31,840 nucleotides of DNA from JAUVHV01 sp964523875 (GTDB lineage Bacteria > Omnitrophota > Gorgyraeia > JABMRG01), in NCBI GenBank assembly GCA_964523875.1, contig CAZGAS010000010.1, forward strand, positions 1 to 31,840, in the 5' to 3' direction. The notes under the pieces were generated by a model, which worked only from the letters and a program-made list of their open reading frames with translations, did no database searches and was not told where the DNA came from. A program made the position numbers and the translations under genes. Positions within the stretch are counted from its first letter, which is position 1, and each line of letters starts with the position of its first letter. Positions 24,279 through 31,840 of this stretch are shown here, one piece after another.

Positions 24279-25525
24279 ATCTTAATCTCTTCTACCAAAT
24301 TATCCAATCCTATCTCAACCTGCGAGCCATCGCTCATGTTCTTCAAGAAAGCCTTCCTATTACTCAACTCGTTATCACCTAGTATCAAGACATGGCCCGC
24401 GTTTATCTTATCAGCGTACCTCATCTGCGCTTTTAAAGATTTTTGCTGATAATCAATGTCAGAGCTAATACCCGCGCGTCTAAGCTCTGACAAAACATCA
24501 AAGCCTGTTTTATAGGCCTGATCACCTATAGTAATTAAAAAAATTAACTCCGCTCTTTTAACCTCTTTACCCGGCTTTATGCTTGATAATATCTGGATAA
24601 TCCTCTCGAGCCCTATAGCGAAACCTATAGCACCCTGCTTTGTACCACCAAGGTCAGATACAAGATTGTCATATCTGCCCCCAGCGGCAATAGCGTCCTG
24701 GGCGCCAAGAGAGTCTGAGGAAACCTCAAAAACCAGGCCAGTGTAATAATCAAGCCCTCTAACCAGTGTAGGCATAACAGTAAATTCTATGTTGCTGGAT
24801 TTCAGTATATCTTGAAGCGCCAAAAACCTCTCGGTACAATCCTGGCATAAGATATCTTTTATAGGGATAGAGCTGACCACTTTTCTGCAATTAACGCATT
24901 TGCAATCCAGTATACGCAATATATTAGTCGTATATCGCGTCTGGCAATCCTCGCATAGTTTTGCTGTATTACTCTTAAGTCCCTGCTTTAATATATTCGC
25001 TATATTAGATTTATCTTTTTCACAACCAAGAGAATTAATATTAAACCTGTACCCTTTAAGGCCTATCTCTTTTAGCAGGTTGTTAAGCAATATTATAATC
25101 TCCGCGTCAAGGTAGCTCGAGTACGACCCTATCGCCTCAACACCGATCTGGCTAAACTGCCTGAACCTACCGGCCTGTGGCCTCTCGCTTCTAAACATAG
25201 GACCCATATAATAAAGCTTTACAAAGCCTTCGGTGTTATCAAGACGATTCTCAATATAAGCCCTGACAACAGGAGCCGTCTCTTCAGGACGAAGAGTTAT
25301 GTCGCGATTGCCCCTGTCCGAGAACGAGTACATCTGCTTTTTTACAATATCCGTCTCTGTTCCTACACTGCGTGTAAAGAGGCACGTCTGCTCAATGATT
25401 GGGGTGCGTATCTCTCTATACCCATATGAAGAAAAGAGTGCGCGAGATACCCTTTCTACGGACTGCCACAAACCTGTCTCTGCTGGCAATATATCCTGTG
25501 TTCCTTTTAATCTCTTAATATCCAT
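24263..25525 (-). CDS. hisS: Histidyl-tRNA synthetase
   Basis: A class IIa synthetase of 420 residues with the start at ATG 25525 (MDIKRLKGTQDILPAE). A longer TTG start at 25558 is possible but falls inside an intergenic palindrome, and the family normally begins near KGTQDILP. Motif 1 (YREIRTPIIEQTCLF), motif 2 (MFRSERPQAGRFRQFSQIG), the histidine-specific VRGLDYYTGLVFEV, motif 3 (AIGFAIGLERI) and the C-terminal anticodon-binding domain are all present. A cluster of four cysteine pairs (CEDC, CKCVNC, CQDC) between residues about 190 and 235 may bind zinc, which some HisRS do. The last residues KIKSKK are coded by the heptamer repeat shared with the aspS ribosome-binding site. Confidence 0.96.
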   Translation of the reverse strand: MDIKRLKGTQDILPAETGLWQSVERVSRALFSSYGYREIRTPIIEQTCLFTRSVGTETDIVKKQMYSFSDRGNRDITLRPEETAPVVRAYIENRLDNTEGFVKLYYMGPMFRSERPQAGRFRQFSQIGVEAIGSYSSYLDAEIIILLNNLLKEIGLKGYRFNINSLGCEKDKSNIANILKQGLKSNTAKLCEDCQTRYTTNILRILDCKCVNCRKVVSSIPIKDILCQDCTERFLALQDILKSSNIEFTVMPTLVRGLDYYTGLVFEVSSDSLGAQDAIAAGGRYDNLVSDLGGTKQGAIGFAIGLERIIQILSSIKPGKEVKRAELIFLITIGDQAYKTGFDVLSELRRAGISSDIDYQQKSLKAQMRYADKINAGHVLILGDNELSNRKAFLKNMSDGSQVEIGLDNLVEEIKIKSKK

Positions 25526-25547
25526 GTGAAATAATACCCTGTTATTG

Positions 25548-25630
25548 AGATCCTTCAAATACTTCGTATTCTCAGGATAAATTCGGCCATGCAGTTTATC
25601 TCGTGCTTACGCACTCAATAAACTGCGGCC
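25548..25630. repeat. Two adjoining palindromes between HU and hisS
   Basis: The first (25548-25575) pairs ATCCT with AGGAT around a tip AATAC-TTC-GTATT (25558-25570). The second (25585-25630) has GGCC arms, a 9-bp stem GCAGTTTAT (25591-25599) with ATAAACTGC (25618-25626), and a tip GTGC-TTAC-GCAC. TAAATTCGGC joins them. They lie downstream of the HU gene but lack a T-tract on its strand. The words shared with 8644-8680 and 10190-10203 suggest one dispersed repeat family. Confidence 0.72.
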
Positions 25631-25634
25631 TTAT

Positions 25635-25907
25635 TTATTTCACGCTCTGCTTCATAACAAGGCCCGGTTTAAATGTCACAACTTTTTTCGGTGGAACAGC
25701 AACAGTCTCCCCTGTTCTTGGATTACGGCCTGTGCGCGCCTTGCGTTCCTTAACTTTAAAAACCCCGAAATTTCGAAGCTCCAGAGTTTCACCTTTGGCA
25801 AGCGCTTCAATCATCGCGTTTATAGTCCTCTGTACCACCTCTTTGACAACTATCTGCTTGATACCTGTCTCATCAGCAATCTTTATTGCTATCTCTTTTT
25901 TTGTCAT
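25635..25907 (-). CDS. HU/IHF-family DNA-binding protein
   Basis: A 90-residue histone-like protein with the full family pattern: N-terminal helices MTKKEIAIKIADETG, ALAKGETLELRNFGVF, and the DNA-embracing arm RKARTGRNPRTGETVAVP, then VTFKPG. It bends and packages DNA as a dimer. The spacing and length fit HU or an IHF-like subunit; which one cannot be decided. AGGAG lies 6 bases upstream of the ATG. It stands 110 bases before hisS, separated by palindromic repeats, and downstream of a small membrane protein gene. Confidence 0.96.
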   Translation of the reverse strand: MTKKEIAIKIADETGIKQIVVKEVVQRTINAMIEALAKGETLELRNFGVFKVKERKARTGRNPRTGETVAVPPKKVVTFKPGLVMKQSVK

Positions 25908-25990
25908 GTCGTCTCCTGTCTCTTAACCCTTTTTAATTTAAAATTTGTATGGTGATTTTTGTGTACGCGGAATTTCCTGCTCTCTGTTGA

Positions 25991-26476
25991 TTACAATATA
26001 CCCAGGATATGAGCAAGAAAGAAAATGACTCCAAGAAAAACGAATACCAGGATAACATTCAATAGGAACCTTGCTACCGTAATATATCTCTTCTTCATCA
26101 AGATGGCCCCATCCTGCGTATCAACGTCCTTTTGCGCCTCAAGATGCCCAAGAAGGCGATTGAGAGATATGTAGGCCTGATGCCAGTCACTGTTTATCCT
26201 TTTTACGGCTTCCTCCGGAAGTGTGGATATTGATTTTAAGGATATGGTCTGGTTTATTACTTCATAAGTGCGGTCTATCGTAGGCCTGTCTACTGGCAGA
26301 GAATCTACAAGGATTTGAAACTTACGCGCAACTACAGATTTTGTCTCCAGGAAGAGCTCTTCCTCTTCTTCTGTAACAGAGGTCTTTACCATTGCCTCCT
26401 TATATATCTGGTTAAATCTTTTCCAGAGTTCTAAGAATTCCTTTGTCTTCAGAATAGATTCTTTATTAATTTGCAC
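25991..26476 (-). CDS. Hypothetical tail-anchored-like membrane protein
   Basis: A 161-residue protein I cannot assign to a family. The first 130 residues are charged and helical with an acidic cluster (TEEEEELFLETK, about 40-51); the last 27 residues form a single strong membrane helix (LLNVILVFVFLGVIFFLAHIL) preceded by KKRY and Arg, giving the layout of a C-terminally anchored cytoplasmic protein. It follows dnaE by a gap of about 190 bases and precedes the HU gene. No catalytic motif is visible. Coding is supported by length, codon pattern and the ordered domain layout, but the function is unknown. Confidence 0.75.
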   Translation of the reverse strand: MQINKESILKTKEFLELWKRFNQIYKEAMVKTSVTEEEEELFLETKSVVARKFQILVDSLPVDRPTIDRTYEVINQTISLKSISTLPEEAVKRINSDWHQAYISLNRLLGHLEAQKDVDTQDGAILMKKRYITVARFLLNVILVFVFLGVIFFLAHILGIL

Positions 26477-26629
26477 TCGTTTTCCGCCTTTTCACGATAT
26501 TGGGCCTTATAAAGATTTTTACAGATTATAAAACAGCGCGAAATACTTATTTTGTGTAAAGGATGTTTACAATTCCATTACATTATAAAACTCAATGCGC
26601 AGTGCGTGCTTTTCATAACTTGTTTTGAT

Positions 26630-26658
26630 ACTTTAACATATAATAATTTACATGTCAA
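26630..26658 (-). promoter_or_regulatory. Possible promoter of the small membrane protein gene
   Basis: On the minus strand a perfect -35 TTGACA (26658-26653) lies 8 bases after the dnaE stop; 17 bases on is TAAAGT (26635-26630), a four-of-six -10 match. The leader would be about 145 bases. The remaining gap 26477-26665 shows no gene and no obvious terminator. Confidence 0.4.
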
Positions 26659-26665
26659 TATATAT

Positions 26666-29600
26666 CTATACACTAACGCTTACTACTCCTTCACCTATAA
26701 GGCTTTCTATCTCTGATATAAGCGCGTCTGTCGGCACTACAGAGAGCTCTTTTCCCGCGGCCATCTGTATCTTCTTCTTCTCAGGAGTCGTAAAATTAAT
26801 ATACACAGGAGTACTGCCTTTATGTTTCTTAAAAACCTCGCTTAGCTTTGCCAAGATATCCTTCTCAAGGCCGGTTGTAATGAGATCCACAGAAAGCGCC
26901 TGAGTGTACTTGCTACGTGCGTCTTCGAGAGGCAATATCTCTTCCGCTATTATCTTTGGCGTATCTTCACGAAGATTCACCCTTCCCTTTACAAAAACCA
27001 TGGCATCCTCAGCTATATTCTTCTCAGCGGTCTTAAAGCTTCTGGGAAATACAAGAACGTCGATAGTACCCCTTAAGTCCTCAAGCCGGAGAATAGCCAT
27101 CTTATCACCTGTCTTTTTTGTAAAGGTATATCGCACTTTTGTAATTATGCCACCCATTGAGACCTCGTCCCCATCATGAAGCTGTCCTATGGTCTTTGTA
27201 GTAGATGTCGTAAAAAGCTTGAGCGATTTCTCATGCGTGGCAAGCGGGTGACTTGAAATATAAAAACCCAGAAGCTCTTTTTCAAACGCTAAAAGTTGCG
27301 GCTCGAGCCACTCTTTTATATCGGGAATTTTCTGGAAATGCGCTTTAAATTTATTGTCTTGTTCGAAATTATCAAATAGAGAATACTGTCCGCTCAACCT
27401 GTCTTTCTGTAAAACACTAGCAACGTCTAAGGCGTGATCAAGCATAGCCATCATCTGTGAACGTTTAAGCTTAAAGCTGTCCATAGCGCCGCATTTTATC
27501 AAGCTCTCCGCGACCTTTCTATTGACAAGGCGCAGATCAACATGTTCTGTAAAATCATAGATACTGCTAAAATGGCCACTATTTTTTCTTGCCACGACGA
27601 TAGAATCAATAGCTCCCGCGCCTATATTTTTTACAGCGGCTAAACCAAACCGGATAGAGTTCTTTATAACTGTAAAATTCGCGAAACTCTCATTTACATC
27701 AGGGGGAAGTATATCTATACCCATATGGTGGGACTCTTCAATATACTGCGCTACTTTATCCGTGTTATCACGCTCACTTGTAAGAAGAGCTGCCATAAAC
27801 TCCACAGGAAAATGCGCCTTAAGATATGCTGTACGAAAAGAAATAAGCGCGTAGGCAGCTGAATGACTCTTGTTAAAACCATAGTTTGAAAAATACTCAA
27901 TAAGATTAAAGACCTTATCCGCGACACTCTTATCTATTTTATGCTCCAGGCATCCTTCAATAAAATGCTTTCGTTGCTGTCGTATGACCTCCGGGTTCTT
28001 TTTGCTTATCGCGCGGCGTAACAGATCTGCCTGGCTTAAACTGAAGCCTGCCAGAATGTTTACTATCTGCATTACCTGCTCCTGGTATAAGATAATGCCG
28101 TGTGTATCTTTCAGTATAGATTCAAGCAGCGGGTGGTCATATTTTACTCTCATACGCCCGTGTTTTCTGCTTATAAAATCATCAACCATGCCGCTGCCTA
28201 TCGGCCCTGGCCTGTATAAAGCCAAGAGGGCTATGATGTCCTCAAAGGCCGTGGGCTTAAGTTTTCTTAGAAGGTCTCTCATGCCATGGCTCTCAACTTG
28301 AAAGACACCTAATGATCCTGCTCTTTGAAGTAACTGATATGTCTTTTTATCATCAAGCGGTAGTTTACTTATGTCAAGCTCTTTAGATTGGGTGCGTTTT
28401 ATTATCTTAACAGCCTCATCAATAACAGTAAGCGTCTTTAGACCTAAAAAATCCATCTTTAAAAGGCCTATCTTTTCTAAGGAGGACATAGGATAGCCTG
28501 TGGATATCTGGCTGTCACTTGATTTAAATAAGGGGATATAATTTGAAAGGCCTTTTTCACTTATCACAACACCAGCCGCGTGAGTCGACGCGTGGCGAGT
28601 TACACCCTCTAATACCGCGGCTGTATCCATGAGTTGTGTAACACGCTTATCATTTTTATAAAGCTGCATTAGCTCAGGCTCCTGTTCAATAGCCTGAGCT
28701 AATGTTATATTAAGATCGTTGGGAACAAGCTTGGCTATCCTGTCCGCGTCCTGATAGGTAAAACTCATGACCCTGGCAACATCCCTTATAACGGCCTTAG
28801 CCATCATAGTACCAAACGTTATAATCTGCGCGACATTCTCAGTACCATATTTTTGCCGCACATAGTTTATAACCTCGTCGCGTCTTTCATAGCAAAAATC
28901 TATATCAATATCAGGCAGGCTTATTCTCTCAGGATTTAGGAATCTTTCAAAGAGTAGGCCATAACGCAGAGGATCAAGATCTGTTATTCCAAGGCAGTAG
29001 CTGACAACACTGCCAGCGGCAGAACCTCTGCCAGGTCCAACAGGAATATTGTTGTCCTTCGCATATCTTATAAAATCCCAGACTATCAGGAAATAACTCA
29101 CAAAACCGCTTGACTGAATAACAGTAAGCTCTTTCTCTATTCGAGACTGTATAGATTTATCAATTTGACTATACCTGTCCTTAGCACCTTCATTAACAAG
29201 CTCACTTAAAAAATCCTCGCGTGTCTTTCCTCGCGGTGGATTAAAGCGCGGTAGGTGTGTACTCTTTAAGTCAAGCTCCAGGTTACATTTTTCCGCAATC
29301 TCTACGGTATTAGTAATAGCCTCCGGAATATCCTTAAATACTCGTAACATCTCATCAGCGGTTTTAAAGTAGAACTCATCTGTCTGCATACGCATATGGT
29401 TAGGCGCGTCAAGGGTTGTCTGTGTCTGGATGCAAAGTAACGCCTCCTGCGCGCGAGCGTGGGACTGCTGCAAGTAATGACAGTCATTAGTCGCAACAAG
29501 CCCGAGATTTAAATCTTTACCCATCTTTACAAGCGCCTTATTTACCTTGTGCTGTTCTGGGATTCCATGATCCATAAGCTCGAGATAAAAATTACCCTTG

Positions 29601-30109
29601 CCAAAGAGTTCCGAGAATTCTCCCGCGGTACGATAGGCCTGTTCAAGGCGGTCTGACATTACAAGATGCGCGATCTCACCTTTTAAACAGGCACTAGAAC
29701 ATATCAGCCCTTGAGAATGTGCCCTCAGCACCTCTTTATCAATGCGCGGTTTATAATAGAACCCTTCTGTATAACCTATACTGACAAGCTTCATAAGATT
29801 GTGATAGCCCTGCGCGTTCTTTGCTAATAAAATAAGGTGGTATGTTGCTTCCTGTATTCCGTGGCTGGACTTATCGAATCTGCTCTCAGGCGCGATGTAT
29901 ACCTCACAGCCTATAATAGGCTTTATACCTATCTTTTTACAAAGCATATAGAACTCTATGGCGCCAAACATATTTCCATGGTCAGTAATTGCAACAGATG
30001 GCATGTTATAGACATGGGCAAGATTGACAAGCTCAGTAAGTAGAGAGGCTCCGTCAAGCAAGCTGTATTGCGTATGATTATGAAGGTGTACGAAATTAGA
30101 CTGTTTCAT
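26666..30109 (-). CDS. dnaE: DNA polymerase III alpha subunit (DnaE1 type)
   Basis: The 1147-residue replicative polymerase. The N-terminal PHP domain keeps metal motifs (HLHNHTQYSLLDGA, ITDHGNMFGA, IIGCEVYIAP, NDCHYL), so it may have proofreading or pyrophosphatase activity. The palm shows PGRGSAAGSVVSYCLG and the catalytic PDIDIDF; fingers include KMDFLGLKTL and the SHSAAYALISFRTAYLKAH block. The C-terminus has a helix-hairpin-helix, an OB fold (VSMGGIITKVRYTF, LEDLRGTIDVLVFP) and a tau-binding-like end. Length fits DnaE1. The ATG has no visible ribosome-binding site and sits only a few bases behind a promoter, suggesting a near-leaderless mRNA. It ends in TAG. Confidence 0.97.
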   Translation of the reverse strand: MKQSNFVHLHNHTQYSLLDGASLLTELVNLAHVYNMPSVAITDHGNMFGAIEFYMLCKKIGIKPIIGCEVYIAPESRFDKSSHGIQEATYHLILLAKNAQGYHNLMKLVSIGYTEGFYYKPRIDKEVLRAHSQGLICSSACLKGEIAHLVMSDRLEQAYRTAGEFSELFGKGNFYLELMDHGIPEQHKVNKALVKMGKDLNLGLVATNDCHYLQQSHARAQEALLCIQTQTTLDAPNHMRMQTDEFYFKTADEMLRVFKDIPEAITNTVEIAEKCNLELDLKSTHLPRFNPPRGKTREDFLSELVNEGAKDRYSQIDKSIQSRIEKELTVIQSSGFVSYFLIVWDFIRYAKDNNIPVGPGRGSAAGSVVSYCLGITDLDPLRYGLLFERFLNPERISLPDIDIDFCYERRDEVINYVRQKYGTENVAQIITFGTMMAKAVIRDVARVMSFTYQDADRIAKLVPNDLNITLAQAIEQEPELMQLYKNDKRVTQLMDTAAVLEGVTRHASTHAAGVVISEKGLSNYIPLFKSSDSQISTGYPMSSLEKIGLLKMDFLGLKTLTVIDEAVKIIKRTQSKELDISKLPLDDKKTYQLLQRAGSLGVFQVESHGMRDLLRKLKPTAFEDIIALLALYRPGPIGSGMVDDFISRKHGRMRVKYDHPLLESILKDTHGIILYQEQVMQIVNILAGFSLSQADLLRRAISKKNPEVIRQQRKHFIEGCLEHKIDKSVADKVFNLIEYFSNYGFNKSHSAAYALISFRTAYLKAHFPVEFMAALLTSERDNTDKVAQYIEESHHMGIDILPPDVNESFANFTVIKNSIRFGLAAVKNIGAGAIDSIVVARKNSGHFSSIYDFTEHVDLRLVNRKVAESLIKCGAMDSFKLKRSQMMAMLDHALDVASVLQKDRLSGQYSLFDNFEQDNKFKAHFQKIPDIKEWLEPQLLAFEKELLGFYISSHPLATHEKSLKLFTTSTTKTIGQLHDGDEVSMGGIITKVRYTFTKKTGDKMAILRLEDLRGTIDVLVFPRSFKTAEKNIAEDAMVFVKGRVNLREDTPKIIAEEILPLEDARSKYTQALSVDLITTGLEKDILAKLSEVFKKHKGSTPVYINFTTPEKKKIQMAAGKELSVVPTDALISEIESLIGEGVVSVSV

Positions 30110-30119
30110 GAGATACTAA

Positions 30120-30148
30120 ATATTATACTATGGCAGGATTTTTGTCAA
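30120..30148 (-). promoter_or_regulatory. Promoter immediately before dnaE
   Basis: On the minus strand -35 TTGACA (30148-30143) is followed by overlapping -10 candidates: TAATAT at 30125-30120 with 17-base spacing, or the perfect TATAAT at 30127-30122 with 15. Either puts the transcription start about 4-7 bases before the ATG at 30109. Confidence 0.7.
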
Positions 30149-30169
30149 GTAAAGAAACTTTTCATATAC

Positions 30170-30427
30170 TCATGCAGAAATGTTTGTTGCCTTGTGTGTG
30201 CTGGCAATTATATCAAACTGAAGTGTTACCTTAGCAGGCGGTCTCAGATGAATAATCAAACTACAATAATCCATTATATCAAAATCCGCTATTATCTTAT
30301 CCTTGAGAGGGCATGGGACTGCAGGCATGGAAACCCCTGATAGGATTAAGCAATGTTGCGCGTTTGAAACACCTAAAGAAAACGCGAATAGCGCTATTAA
30401 TATCGAAAGAATCTTTATCCAGCGCAT
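30170..30427 (-). CDS. Small hypothetical exported protein
   Basis: A protein of about 85 residues starting at ATG 30427 (MRWIKILSILIALFAFSLG), chosen because AAGGGG lies 7-8 bases before it; an upstream in-frame ATG (30448) lacks such a site. The first 23 residues are a good signal peptide ending in SNA before QHC. The mature part of about 60 residues has cysteines at three places and no recognised domain. Between dnaE and guaB3 it has its own small unit, with TTGACA at 30478-30473 but only a weak -10. Function unknown; small exported proteins of this size are easy to overcall, so confidence is moderate. Confidence 0.55.
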   Translation of the reverse strand: MRWIKILSILIALFAFSLGVSNAQHCLILSGVSMPAVPCPLKDKIIADFDIMDYCSLIIHLRPPAKVTLQFDIIASTHKATNISA

Positions 30428-30480
30428 GATAATACCCCTTTTCATTATCAGCTTACTACCGCAAAAGTAAGTTGTCAATA

Positions 30481-30520
30481 AAAAAATGAGCGCACTTATT
30501 TTTCAATAAGTTGCACTCAT
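30481..30520 (-). terminator. Rho-independent terminator behind guaB3
   Basis: On the minus strand a 13-bp stem (30505-30518 with 30488-30500, one mismatch and one bulge) with a four-base GAAA loop is followed by six or seven T (30487-30481). It begins about 25 bases after the guaB3 stop codon. Confidence 0.85.
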
Positions 30521-30544
30521 TACACGAAATAAAATACGCTGAGC

Positions 30545-31705
30545 CTATTTTCCCATGCCTATACGCTGAGCCTGCTGAAAAACCTTGCCTTCTGTCTGTA
30601 TAGATGGCGCTATAATAATCTCCACGAGATTCATCTCTTTTATGTCTTTCGCCCCAAGGCTACCCATCGATGTTGTTAAAGCGCCCATAAGATTTTGGGA
30701 ACCGTCATCAAGCTTTGCCGGGCCATAAAGGATCTCTTTAAGCGAACCTGTTGTACCAACATGTATCCTGGTTCCACGGGGAAGATTCGCGTGTGGTGTC
30801 GCCATGCCCCAATGATAACCCCTGCCTGGGGCTTCTTTAGCGCGTGCGAAGGCGGAACCCACCATTACCGCATCCGCGCCTGAGGCAAATGCCTTGCATA
30901 TCTCACCGCCACGCGACATTCCACCATCCGTTATAATAGATACATAACGACCCTTCCTCTTAAAATAAAAATCTCTTGCGGCAGCACAATCTGCTGTTGC
31001 AGTTACCTGAGGAACACCTATGCCAAGAACGCCGCGCGTTGTACATGCGGCACCTGGGCCTATACCTACTAATAAACCTTCTATGCCTGTATCCATTAAC
31101 TCAAGGGCTGTCTTGTAACTGCACGTGTTGCCTACCATTACAGGTATACGCATCTTTTTACAGAACTTTTTAAAATCAAGGACCTTGTACTCTTTGGTCA
31201 TATGCTTAACAGTGGTAACTGTAGACTGAACAATAAAGATATCAGCTCCTGCTTTTTGCGCAATCTCGCCAAAACGAGTGGCCCTCTGCGGTATAGCGCT
31301 GACAACAGCCGGAACATTGGCCTTCTTTATCTCCTTTATTCTTTTTTCAATCAACTCTTCTTTTATTGGCTTAGTATACAACGACTGCACAAGCTCAGTA
31401 GCCTTTTGCGGTGTCGCTTTAGCTATTTTATCCAAAACCTGATTTGGGTTATCATATCGGGTCTGGACACCTTCCAGATTTAATACCGCGAAACCTCCGA
31501 GCCTTCCAAACTCTATAGCGAATTTTACATCCACTACACCGTCCATGGCCGCGGCTATTATAGGTACCTTAAACTTGATATCTCTTAGCTGCCAGGTTGT
31601 ATCAACCTCATTAGGATTTACAGTAACATCGCCGGGTACAAGCGCTATCTCATCAAACCCATAACATCGCCTTGCTTTTCTATCTTTTCCAATCCACTCA
31701 CCCAT
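30545..31705 (-). CDS. guaB3: GuaB3 family IMP dehydrogenase/GMP reductase-like protein
   Basis: A 386-residue TIM-barrel protein of the IMPDH/GMPR superfamily without the CBS domain pair, as in the GuaB3 branch. Conserved parts are YGFDEIALVPGDVTVNP, the NAD/phosphate loop LLVGIGPGAACTTRGVLGIG with the catalytic cysteine (Cys in AACTTR), ITDGGMSRGGEICKA and AFARAKEAPGRGYHWGMA. Canonical IMPDH has GxGSICTTR; the change to GPGAACTTR is characteristic of GuaB3. Some GuaB3 enzymes have been reported to act as GMP reductases, converting GMP to IMP, rather than as IMPDH. AAGGAG lies 7 bases before the ATG and a good promoter precedes it. Confidence 0.9.
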   Translation of the reverse strand: MGEWIGKDRKARRCYGFDEIALVPGDVTVNPNEVDTTWQLRDIKFKVPIIAAAMDGVVDVKFAIEFGRLGGFAVLNLEGVQTRYDNPNQVLDKIAKATPQKATELVQSLYTKPIKEELIEKRIKEIKKANVPAVVSAIPQRATRFGEIAQKAGADIFIVQSTVTTVKHMTKEYKVLDFKKFCKKMRIPVMVGNTCSYKTALELMDTGIEGLLVGIGPGAACTTRGVLGIGVPQVTATADCAAARDFYFKRKGRYVSIITDGGMSRGGEICKAFASGADAVMVGSAFARAKEAPGRGYHWGMATPHANLPRGTRIHVGTTGSLKEILYGPAKLDDGSQNLMGALTTSMGSLGAKDIKEMNLVEIIIAPSIQTEGKVFQQAQRIGMGK

Positions 31706-31740
31706 TACTCCGCTCCTTGGTTTAATAATTAATGCTCAAT

Positions 31741-31769
31741 ATAATAACCAATGACTTAATAATTGTCAA
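31741..31769 (-). promoter_or_regulatory. Sigma-70 promoter of guaB3
   Basis: On the minus strand: -35 TTGACA (31769-31764), 17-base spacer, -10 TATTAT (31746-31741). The predicted start is about 30 bases before the guaB3 ATG. Spacing and boxes match the other promoters in the window. Confidence 0.8.
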
Positions 31770-31797
31770 GACAGTTTTTTAATGACTGTAGTAAGCT

Positions 31798-31836
31798 AAT
31801 GAAATGTCCCCTGTTAGTAGCAAATGAAATGTCCCC
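31798..31836. repeat. 14-base direct repeat at the right edge
   Basis: AATGAAATGTCCCC occurs at 31798-31811 and again at 31823-31836, a 25-base period. It lies outside the guaB3 promoter and runs to the window edge, so it may be the beginning of a mobile element or repeat array continuing beyond the window. Confidence 0.7.
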
Positions 31837-31840
31837 TTCA

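Noticed and set aside
25585..25630. Terminator of the HU gene
   Set aside because: The stem is strong but no T-tract follows on the minus strand, and its words recur at other intergenic sites, so a dispersed palindrome is a better reading.
25526..25634. T-box riboswitch before hisS
   Set aside because: No T-box core sequence, no specifier loop arrangement and no terminator/antiterminator pair could be found.
29302..29499. 65-codon frame on the minus strand within dnaE
   Set aside because: It lies wholly inside dnaE in another frame, with no ribosome-binding site and no protein-like pattern.

Overview
The window looks like a bacterial chromosome segment of moderate AT bias from a Gram-negative-type (diderm) organism. 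It encodes a signal-peptide beta-barrel porin with a terminal Phe, three lipoproteins and an LPS-core type glycosyltransferase. The mix of a Firmicutes-like housekeeping gene order with an outer membrane, plus the flavour of the small lipoproteins, suggests a candidate phylum such as Omnitrophota. That assignment is an inference from memory, not a search result. Nearly everything lies on the minus strand; only the comM/yifB fragment and a transposase at the left end are on plus.

Region by region, left to right. (1) 2-883: 3' end of a ComM/YifB AAA+ ATPase. (2) 891-1512: a REP-associated tyrosine (Y1/HUH) transposase framed by inverted repeats. (3) 1538-4883: a tightly packed minus-strand operon behind a consensus promoter (TTGACA-17-TATAAT): BamE-like lipoprotein, membrane-anchored PilZ protein, PC4-like ssDNA-binding protein, ECF-type sigma factor, zinc anti-sigma protein with membrane helices, and a zinc-ribbon methyltransferase. 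(4) 4894-7026: porin with a long leader, then a small lipoprotein, each with its own promoter. (5) 7041-8610: PHP phosphoesterase, glycosyltransferase and tRNA-Arg(CCU). (6) 8790-21786: a long housekeeping run. In transcription order it reads phoH (broken), pgpH, ybeY, dgkA-PAP2 fusion, DUF502, recO, glyQ, glyS, ppdK, sigma-70 factor, apt. (7) 21806-31769: LysM lipoprotein, aspS, hisS, HU, a small membrane protein, dnaE, a small exported protein and guaB3.

The housekeeping run follows the Bacillus subtilis phoH-yqfF-ybeY-dgkA-(cdd-era)-recO-glyQ-glyS-(yqfL-dnaG)-sigA order remarkably well. Here era, cdd and dnaG are absent, and ppdK sits where the PPDK regulator gene yqfL/ppsR lies in Bacillus. 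Within this run phoH carries two in-frame stop codons with no frameshift, and its neighbour ybeY lacks several residues usually conserved.

Most interesting observations: the phoH pseudogene; the sigma/anti-sigma/PilZ/PC4/lipoprotein operon as a possible uncharacterised envelope-stress or surface-sensing regulon; a perfect 22-bp inverted repeat upstream of the housekeeping-like sigma factor; a family of intergenic palindromes with TTC triloops that may relate to the transposase; and five tandem heptamers that form both the hisS C-terminus and the aspS ribosome-binding site. I found no CRISPR array, prophage or classical defence system.
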